In this document: one piece after another, positions 1-4,853 of the stretch | How the letters are laid out: every line of letters begins with the position of its first letter | Numbering within the stretch: the stretch's first letter is position 1 | Origin: Dehalococcoidia bacterium | GTDB lineage: Bacteria > Chloroflexota > Dehalococcoidia > GIF9 > UBA5629 | DNA length: 5,535 bases | Assembly (NCBI GenBank): GCA_030604795.1 | Contig: JAUVVE010000067.1 | Span: 1-5,535 of the forward strand | Direction of reading: 5' to 3' | The notes under the pieces: generated by a model | Databases searched by the model: none | What the model was told of the DNA's origin: nothing | What the model saw: the letters and a program-made list of their open reading frames with translations, nothing else | Made by a program: the position numbers and the translations under genes

Positions 1-899
1 ATGTGAATAATACGAGCTCGCGGCGCGAAAGAGCTAACCACCCCAGTAGCTCGGTCGTCAAATCTCATTCCGATAGCGACAAGCACATCGGACTCATCTA
101 TTGCCTTGTTGGCATAGGCCATGCCATGCATCCCCAACCACCCGAAACTTAGCACATGAGTCTCCGGGAAACAGCCGATGCCAAGAAGAGTAGTAATCAT
201 CGGTATCTGCGCGCTTTCAGCCAGTTCCTTAATCTCGGCAAAAGCCCTTGAGATGATTACCCCCCTGCCAGCTATGATGACGGGGCGCTCAGCCCCATTT
301 ATGAGCTCAGCCGCCTTTTTGATCTGAGTTGGATGTCCAAAGAGGGTTGGCTTATAGCCAGGTAGGTCAACTTTATCCGGATAGACGAATTGCGTTTCCT
401 GCTGGAAGACATCGCGCGGTATGTCAATGAGAACAGGACCAGGCCTGCCGGCTTGCGCAATATGAAAAGCTTCCTTGACTACCCTGGCTAGCTCCTTAAC
501 ATCAAGAACAAGATGATTATGCTTGGTAATGGGAAGAGTAATGCCCGTGATGTCTACTTCCTGGAAAGCATCTTTGCCCACGAAAGGTGTGGCTACCTGA
601 CCGGTAATAGCCACTACAGGAGATGAGTCCAAGCAAGCATTGGCGATTCCGGTCACCAAATTGGTAGCTCCCGGCCCTGAGGTCGCCAGGCACACCCCTG
701 CTTTCCCCGTCACTCGAGCATAGCTGTCAGCAGCATGCGCTGCGCCTTGCTCATGCCGCACCAGTATATGCCTGAGTTGTGGATACTGCGGAAGCGTGTC
801 ATAAAACGGCAGTAGAGCGCCTCCGGGAAAGCCAAAGATAACTTCCACCCCTTCTTTGACTAGGCTCTCACACAGAATCTGGGCGCCGGTCTTCTTCAT
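1..899 (-). CDS. ilvB: Acetolactate synthase large (catalytic) subunit, C-terminus beyond the window
   Basis: Thiamine-diphosphate enzyme that condenses pyruvate with pyruvate or 2-oxobutyrate, the first common step of valine/leucine and isoleucine synthesis, in the cytoplasm. I translated 299 residues from the ATG at 899. The reading frame is still open at the left edge, so just over half of a typical 550-600 residue protein is present. Visible are the FGFPGG start of the ThDP pyrimidine domain (residues 22-27), the catalytic glutamate in RHEQGA (Glu50), SGPGATN (74-80), FQEVDITGITLPITKHN (112-128) and the family signature GMRFDDRATG (277-286). The last of these, together with the FQE-D motif, separates acetohydroxyacid synthases from other ThDP decarboxylases. 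The FAD-binding and C-terminal ThDP domains, including the substrate-selecting Trp, are only partly present or outside. The start is supported by an AGGAG six bases upstream that overlaps the ilvD stop codon, suggesting coupled translation. A catabolic acetolactate synthase is less likely given the ilvD neighbour. Confidence 0.96.
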   Translation of the reverse strand, partial: MKKTGAQILCESLVKEGVEVIFGFPGGALLPFYDTLPQYPQLRHILVRHEQGAAHAADSYARVTGKAGVCLATSGPGATNLVTGIANACLDSSPVVAITGQVATPFVGKDAFQEVDITGITLPITKHNHLVLDVKELARVVKEAFHIAQAGRPGPVLIDIPRDVFQQETQFVYPDKVDLPGYKPTLFGHPTQIKKAAELINGAERPVIIAGRGVIISRAFAEIKELAESAQIPMITTLLGIGCFPETHVLSFGWLGMHGMAYANKAIDESDVLVAIGMRFDDRATGVVSSFAPRARIIH

Positions 900-905
900 C
901 GGTGT

Positions 906-910
906 CTCCT
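906..910 (-). promoter_or_regulatory. Shine-Dalgarno site of ilvB overlapping the ilvD stop
   Basis: On the minus strand AGGAG lies 6 bases before the ilvB ATG. Its first two bases are the last two of the ilvD TAG stop codon (909-911). Ribosomes finishing ilvD are therefore placed directly over the ilvB start, which fixes that start and implies translational coupling of the two genes. Confidence 0.8.
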
Positions 911-2576
911 ACTTCACGAATACCGCCCCACTACTGGCCGAACTCACTTTCTCAGCATAGCGCTTAAGATAGCCCTCTTGCACCTTCGACTCGAATTCGG
1001 GCAGTTGAGCTAAGCGCCTCTTCATCTCCGCCTCGTCTATCTCCACCTCAAGCTTGTGGGCTGGAATATCAATCTTAATGATATCACCGTCTTGCACAGC
1101 AGCGATAGGTCCGCCGCTAGCTGCCTCAGGTGACACATGCCCGATAGCTGCCCCACGAGTAGCCCCGGAGAAACGACCATCGGTGATAAGAGCTACTTCT
1201 TTATCCATGCCCATCCCGCTAAGAAGTGAAGTCGGGGTCAGCATCTCTCGCATGCCTGGACCACCTTTCGGCCCCTCGTAACGAATCACAACTACCTCGC
1301 CAGGCTTGATCTTCTCCTTCATTATCGCTCTGGTAGCTTCCTCCTCATCATCAAAAACCCGGGCTGGGCCCTGATGCACAAGCATTTCAGAAGCCACAGC
1401 AGCGCTTTTTACCACGCCACCTTCAGGAGCCAGGTTGCCGAAAAGGACTACCAGGCCACCTGTAGGTGAGTAAGGCTCAGACACCGAACGGATTACCTCG
1501 CGGTTCTTGACCTTGGCTCCCTTAACAGAGGCAGCCAACGACTTCCCCGACACCGTCCTTGCTTTTGAATTCAGCAGGCTGGATATCTCTTGCATGACCG
1601 CCGGAATACCACCAGCCAAATCCAAGTCTTCAATATGATAATCACTCGCCGGACTTATCTTACTAATATGAGGGATGCGCTGGCTTATCTCGTTCACCAG
1701 AGGCAGAGGAAAATCAACACCAGCTTCATCGGCTATCGCAATGAGGTGCAGCACTGAATTGGTGCTACCACCCAAAGCCATGTCAACGGCAAAAGCATTA
1801 CAGATGGACTCCTTGGTGATTATATCTCTAGGTAGAAGATTCTGAGACAAAACAGACATCACCTGCTGCCCAGTCTCATACGCCAAGCAGGCTCGCCGTG
1901 CATCCACGGCTGGAATTGTCCCATTGCCGGGCAAAGCCATGCCCAAAGCCTCGGTTAAACAGTTCATGGTATTGGCAGTAAACATACCAGAACAGCTACC
2001 GCAACCCGGGCAGGCAACCGCCTCCAGTTCATCCAACTCGGCCTCAGTCATCTCCCCCTTGACGACCCGGCCTACAGCCAGGAACACCGAGTTAAGGTCA
2101 ACCGGCCTATTCTGACCGTTCTTGCTCAGCCGACCGGCTAGCATGGGACCACCACTTACGAAGATGGCCGGAATGTTAAGCCTCGCCGCCGCCATCAACA
2201 TCCCCGGCACTACCTTATCGCAGTTAGGAATGAAAACCAAAGCATCGAAAGCATGGGCTTCAACCACAGTCTCTACCGAGTCAGCGATTAGCTCCCGGCT
2301 GGGAAGGCTGTATTTCATGCCCGGGTGATTCATAGCAATACCGTCACAGACCGCTATGGTATTGACCTCAAAAGGCACACCTCCTCCACTCCTAACCCCT
2401 TCCTTCGCGGCTCGGGCGATAGCCTCGAGGTGTATGTGGCCGGGCACAATCTCGCTGAAGCTATTGACTATGCCAACAAAAGGCTTGGTGAAGTCCTCTC
2501 GGGAAACACCCAATGCCCGGAGCAAGGCTCGATGCCCCGCTCGCTCAATGCCCTTTGTTACGTTATCGCTCCGCAT
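909..2576 (-). CDS. ilvD: Dihydroxy-acid dehydratase
   Basis: Iron-sulfur dehydratase converting 2,3-dihydroxy-isovalerate and 2,3-dihydroxy-3-methylvalerate to the 2-oxo acids that precede valine and isoleucine. It has 555 residues, the usual size of the shorter IlvD form, and begins MRSDNVTKG as many homologues do. Visible motifs: VCDGIAMNHPGMKYSLPSRELIADSVE region (76-102) with the metal-binding Asp78; NCDK (118-121), where Cys119 is a cluster ligand and Lys121 the lysine carbamylated in homologues; ACPGCGSCSGMF (188-199); ALGGSTN (267-273); RYEGPKGGPGM (432-442); and DGRFSGATRG (466-475) with the proposed catalytic Ser470. The segment VNSFSEIVPGHIHL (37-50) has no cysteine where [2Fe-2S] members carry one, so an E. 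coli-like oxygen-labile [4Fe-4S] enzyme is inferred. It is cotranscribed with ilvB. Upstream, GGAGA (2591-2595) is rather far from the ATG and GAAGAG (2579-2584) rather near, so ribosome binding is not clear-cut, but the N-terminus matches the family. Confidence 0.98.
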   Translation of the reverse strand: MRSDNVTKGIERAGHRALLRALGVSREDFTKPFVGIVNSFSEIVPGHIHLEAIARAAKEGVRSGGGVPFEVNTIAVCDGIAMNHPGMKYSLPSRELIADSVETVVEAHAFDALVFIPNCDKVVPGMLMAAARLNIPAIFVSGGPMLAGRLSKNGQNRPVDLNSVFLAVGRVVKGEMTEAELDELEAVACPGCGSCSGMFTANTMNCLTEALGMALPGNGTIPAVDARRACLAYETGQQVMSVLSQNLLPRDIITKESICNAFAVDMALGGSTNSVLHLIAIADEAGVDFPLPLVNEISQRIPHISKISPASDYHIEDLDLAGGIPAVMQEISSLLNSKARTVSGKSLAASVKGAKVKNREVIRSVSEPYSPTGGLVVLFGNLAPEGGVVKSAAVASEMLVHQGPARVFDDEEEATRAIMKEKIKPGEVVVIRYEGPKGGPGMREMLTPTSLLSGMGMDKEVALITDGRFSGATRGAAIGHVSPEAASGGPIAAVQDGDIIKIDIPAHKLEVEIDEAEMKRRLAQLPEFESKVQEGYLKRYAEKVSSASSGAVFVK

Positions 2577-2608
2577 CGCTCTTCAGACTCTCTCCAAAAG
2601 CTAAAATG

Positions 2609-2628
2609 CCGCCCCCTTTTGGGGACGG
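2609..2628 (-). terminator. GC-rich hairpin with U-rich tail between rpiB and ilvD (possible terminator or attenuator)
   Basis: Read on the minus strand, CCGTCCCC-AAAA-GGGGGCGG folds into an 8-bp stem with one U-G wobble and an AAAA loop, followed by CATTTTAGCTTTT (2596-2608). The wobble becomes a C-A mismatch on the plus strand, where no T tail follows, so any RNA function belongs to the minus strand. It could end or reduce transcription from the upstream rpiB unit, or attenuate read-through into ilvD 33 bases later. No leader peptide rich in branched-chain codons and no T-box was seen in the gap. The T run is interrupted, so efficiency is uncertain. The repeated CCCCGTCCCC character also allows a dispersed REP-like element. 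Confidence 0.45.
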
Positions 2629-2669
2629 GGAACGACACTTCAGGCCATGCCAGTAAACTAGCACAGGAG

Positions 2670-3125
2670 CTATTTATTGTCAAGCGAAGCTGTTTCCAGA
2701 CTATGTATCTTCTCCACACGCCGCAAATGTCTACCACCCTCAAAGGTGGACGAGAGGTAAGCCCTTACAATATCCAGAGCTAGACTTTGTTCCATCGTCT
2801 CTTCACCCAGGCACAGGATATTGGCATCGTTATGCTCGCGAGCACGCCGCGCGCTGAAGACATCGCAACACAGGGCGGCTCTTATGCCCCTCATTTTATT
2901 AGCAGCTATGCTCATGCCTATGCCGCTGCTGCAAATCAGAATCCCGTGGTCAAACTTCCCCGAGATTACCGCTTTAGCCACTTCCGGGACAATGTCAGGA
3001 TAGTCCACAGGCTCGGCGCGATAGCAGCCAAAGTCCTGATGGCCGTACCCCAACTCCGTAAGGAGGCCGATAATGATTTGCTTCAGCTTCAGGCCACGAT
3101 GGTCACAACCCAGAGCAATGCGCAT
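2670..3125 (-). CDS. rpiB: Ribose-5-phosphate isomerase B (RpiB/LacAB family)
   Basis: Interconverts ribose 5-phosphate and ribulose 5-phosphate in the non-oxidative pentose phosphate pathway, supplying ribose for nucleotides. Counting from the ATG at 3125 it has 151 residues, typical of RpiB (about 145-150). Motifs, numbered from the alternative upstream ATG at 3131 (153 residues): GCDHRG (8-13) at the phosphate/substrate site, DYPD (43-46), ILICSSGIGMSIAANK (64-79) with the catalytic Cys67 and anion-hole loop, EHNDANIL (99-106) with His100, and EGGRH (131-135). Cys67 places it with the E. coli-type enzymes rather than the mycobacterial type, which uses Glu instead; the Thr two residues on in E. 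coli is Ser69 here. The ATG at 3125 gives the normal MRIALGCDH beginning and sits 9 bases after GGAGG; the ATG at 3131 leaves only 3 bases. Either start lies inside the 3' end of the Sua5-family gene. LacA/LacB-type sugar isomerases are relatives, but the EGGRH tail and the context favour RpiB. Confidence 0.95.
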   Translation of the reverse strand: MRIALGCDHRGLKLKQIIIGLLTELGYGHQDFGCYRAEPVDYPDIVPEVAKAVISGKFDHGILICSSGIGMSIAANKMRGIRAALCCDVFSARRAREHNDANILCLGEETMEQSLALDIVRAYLSSTFEGGRHLRRVEKIHSLETASLDNK

Positions 3126-3786
3126 TCTCATCTACCTCCCTGGTATGTTCCTCGGAGACTCTTCTAATCTCGTCTTCGGGTATGACGCCTTGACGCAGGA
3201 TTACGGGCATCTCCCCCGTCACATCAACCACAGTGGACTCCAGCCCACCAGGACATCTGCCCATATCAACAATCAAGTCAATCTGCTTACCCAGCTGTCG
3301 CTCAACCTGCTGAGCCGTAACAGCGCTCGGCTTGTGGCTAATGTTAGCGCTGGTCCCGATAATAGGTATGCCCAGCCTGCGGATGATGGTGAGAGGCGCA
3401 ATATGGTTGGGAATTCGTATCGCCACCTTATCACCGCCAGCGGTGATACTATCAGGCACTGAAGCCGCTTTCGGCAGAACCAAGGTTAGCCCACCAGGCC
3501 AGAAGTGCTTCATCAAACGTTGGGCAACGTCGGAAACCGAGTCGGTCACAGCGGCAACCTGCGCCACGTCAGCCACCAGAACTGGCACAGGCAAGTAGCG
3601 CGGGCGTTGCTTCACGACATAAATCCTCTCAGCAGCTTCACTGTTGAAAGCATCGCCCCCCAGTCCGTATACCGTATCGGTAGGGAAAGCTACAATACCG
3701 CCGGCCTTGAGGATTTCAACGGCTTTGTCAATCTGCGAGGCAACACGCGCAGACCAAATGACCACCCCGGAAGTATCTGGCACCAA
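3103..3786 (-). CDS. L-threonylcarbamoyladenylate synthase (Sua5/YciO/YrdC/TsaC family)
   Basis: Probably makes threonylcarbamoyl-AMP from threonine, bicarbonate and ATP, the first step of the universal t6A37 modification of ANN-decoding tRNAs. The 227 residues form a single YrdC-like domain without the extra C-terminal Sua5 domain. Motifs: GGIVAFPTDTVYGLGGDA (29-46), KQRP (59-62) with the conserved KxR, HFWPGGLTLVL (94-104), RIP (124-126), GTSANIS (144-150) with the SxN nucleotide-binding pair Ser146/Asn148, and GGLESTVVDV (180-189). The usual SANxSG is SANISH, a small departure. The polar tail after about residue 208 is poorly conserved-looking and overlaps the rpiB start by 23-29 bp. The start is uncertain: TTG at 3786 is only 6 bp after the preceding gene and has no strong ribosome site, while GTG at 3783 or 3765 are alternatives. 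YciO-like members of unknown role cannot be excluded, but the KxR and SxN motifs favour the synthase. Confidence 0.92.
   Translation of the reverse strand: MVPDTSGVVIWSARVASQIDKAVEILKAGGIVAFPTDTVYGLGGDAFNSEAAERIYVVKQRPRYLPVPVLVADVAQVAAVTDSVSDVAQRLMKHFWPGGLTLVLPKAASVPDSITAGGDKVAIRIPNHIAPLTIIRRLGIPIIGTSANISHKPSAVTAQQVERQLGKQIDLIVDMGRCPGGLESTVVDVTGEMPVILRQGVIPEDEIRRVSEEHTREVDENAHCSGL
3135..3139 (-). promoter_or_regulatory. Shine-Dalgarno site of rpiB inside the preceding gene
   Basis: The minus strand reads AGGGAGG just ahead of two in-frame ATG codons. The core GGAGG is 9 bases from the ATG at 3125 and 3 bases from the ATG at 3131, which favours the former. It is located within the coding sequence of the Sua5-family gene, so translation of the two genes is probably linked. 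Confidence 0.75.
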
Positions 3787-3792
3787 GAGAGA

Positions 3793-4728
3793 TTACTCTA
3801 CACCAAAGTTCTCAACCAAGAATGCTTCAATCACCGGCCCAACGCCGGGATACTCCCACATATACTCATGCCCCGGTGCATCCAAACCCAAATTGAAACC
3901 ATAGGCTCCGAAAACAAGGACTGCCCTGGTTATTAGCCAGTCAACGGGCGTAAAATAGGGGGCTTGGCCCATAACAAATAGTTTCACCCAATTGGCTTCA
4001 AGTAATGTCAGAAAGTCCCTTTCGGCGAGAGCATCGAACCCGACCCCGCTACCTTCTATCACCAACGACCGGCCGACTTCAGGCACTCGATGCCAGAAGG
4101 GAATACCCACCTGGATAGAATATACCCCAGGGGTACCTTCGAGACACTTGGCTACCTCACCAGCGAAGGCCGCACCATTACTTTGACCAGCTATCAGTAT
4201 TCTCAGGTCAACAACCTGCTCAGTTAGAAAATCAATTTTGGCAGCCAATTTCCTGGCCTTCGACGGATAGTGTGTTACCTGCTCCTTGAATTCAAAGAGG
4301 TATTCCATCAAGCCCTGGCCGGTGCGCACATCATCGACTATACAATACTCGTATCCCATCTCATGCAGCTTGGCTTCAATCCCCGTCAACCAGCTTCGCC
4401 CCTGATAGTCAACAGACAAGGTTTTCTTGCCCCAACCGCCAGGGCTACAAAAAACGGCAAGGTCACTATCCTTGACCTTATAGTAAAGGCCCAGTAATTC
4501 GGTAACAAACTGCTCCTGAACATCTCTGCTCATCCCGACTACTTCTCCAGCCAATTCCCAGGCTTGCCGCTCAACCGCATCCATGGATTCAAACTCAAGC
4601 CCCGGTAGGCTTGCATCTCTACTACCGTCACTACCGAGGTAAACTACGGCAGCAAGCGGGCAGGCGACCAGGACTACAACCAGCCCGACCTTGCGGAGCA
4701 GCACCAAGTATCCTTTGCTCTTCTGCAT
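3793..4728 (-). CDS. Unrecognised membrane-anchored or lipoprotein-like protein with GQSNG hydrolase-like motif
   Basis: I do not recognise this 311-residue protein. Residues 1-13 are basic (K3, K5, R12, K13) and 14-31 are hydrophobic, so it is membrane-anchored or exported. LVAC at 20-23 fits a lipobox, although the hydrophobic stretch continues past Cys23, which fits a plain anchor better. The remaining roughly 280 residues would lie outside the cytoplasm. AGQSNGAAF (180-188) follows a hydrophobic strand (LRILIAG) and resembles the G-x-S-x-G nucleophile elbow of alpha/beta hydrolases, with Ser183. His287 in DAPGHEYMWEYPG is a plausible catalytic histidine near the C-terminus. Another conserved-looking glycine patch is CSPGGWGKK (94-102). 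The hydrolase assignment is inference; no substrate can be named. It ends 6 bp before the Sua5-family gene and probably leads that unit. The ATG has no clear ribosome site, and the frame stays open upstream to 4884, so the true start may lie further out. Confidence 0.8.
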   Translation of the reverse strand: MQKSKGYLVLLRKVGLVVVLVACPLAAVVYLGSDGSRDASLPGLEFESMDAVERQAWELAGEVVGMSRDVQEQFVTELLGLYYKVKDSDLAVFCSPGGWGKKTLSVDYQGRSWLTGIEAKLHEMGYEYCIVDDVRTGQGLMEYLFEFKEQVTHYPSKARKLAAKIDFLTEQVVDLRILIAGQSNGAAFAGEVAKCLEGTPGVYSIQVGIPFWHRVPEVGRSLVIEGSGVGFDALAERDFLTLLEANWVKLFVMGQAPYFTPVDWLITRAVLVFGAYGFNLGLDAPGHEYMWEYPGVGPVIEAFLVENFGVE

Positions 4729-4758
4729 TAGCTGGCCATCTACGGCACGCTTTACGAT

Positions 4759-4787
4759 ATTGTATACCTTTGTGGCAAAAATGCCTA
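4759..4787 (-). promoter_or_regulatory. Candidate promoter for the minus-strand unit
   Basis: On the minus strand TAGGCA (4782-4787, four of six matches to the sigma-70 -35 box) and TACAAT (4759-4764, five of six to the -10 box) are separated by exactly 17 bp. Transcription would begin near 4752 and give a leader of about 24 bases before the ATG at 4728. It would support the short form of the unknown protein, but the match is modest and it lies inside a frame that may itself be coding. Confidence 0.35.
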
Positions 4788-4827
4788 CCCCGAGGAGGGC
4801 AATACCGTAGTATGCTATGTCAAGCTG

Positions 4828-4836
4828 TGATATACT
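4828..4836 (+). promoter_or_regulatory. Candidate extended -10 promoter for guaA
   Basis: TGATATACT contains a TG dinucleotide one base before TATACT, which matches five of six bases of the sigma-70 -10 box. The sequence 17 bp upstream (TAGTAT) is a poor -35 box, as is acceptable for extended -10 promoters. A start near 4843 would leave a very short leader of about 11 bases that is mostly the ribosome site. No guanine riboswitch or other leader structure fits into such a short 5' region. Confidence 0.35.
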
Positions 4837-4845
4837 TTTGGTGAA

Positions 4846-4851
4846 GAGAGG
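4846..4851 (+). promoter_or_regulatory. Purine-rich ribosome site before the guaA ATG
   Basis: GAGAGG precedes the ATG at 4854 by only 2 bases; the overlapping GAAGAG (4844-4849) gives 4 bases. The purine-rich stretch supports initiation here but the spacing is short, which is why a downstream GTG start at 4968 remains possible. Confidence 0.5.
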
Positions 4852-4853
4852 AA

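Noticed and set aside
2577..2669. A T-box or branched-chain leader peptide controlling ilvD
   Set aside because: The gap is only 93 bases. The sole ATG-led frame seen on the minus strand (ATGGCCTGA) has two codons, and no T-box-like conserved sequence is present.
2325..2783. A 152-codon plus-strand open frame across the ilvD start, the intergenic gap and the rpiB end
   Set aside because: It runs antisense through two well-conserved enzymes, has no ribosome site and its product has a composition unlike a real protein; it reflects codon bias of the opposite strand.
3505..3936. A 143-codon plus-strand open frame antisense to the Sua5-family gene and the unknown gene
   Set aside because: The Sua5-family frame on the opposite strand shows all family motifs, so this is a shadow without independent support.
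4774..4785. GGCA-AAAA-TGCC inverted repeat in the divergent interval, considered as an operator
   Set aside because: Only a 4-bp stem; such palindromes are expected by chance and there is no second copy to support a binding site.
4818..4823. A perfect TTGACA -35 hexamer on the minus strand
   Set aside because: At 16-18 bp spacing the downstream hexamers are GC-rich (GCCCTC region) with no resemblance to a -10 box, and the hexamer may be coding in the extended frame.
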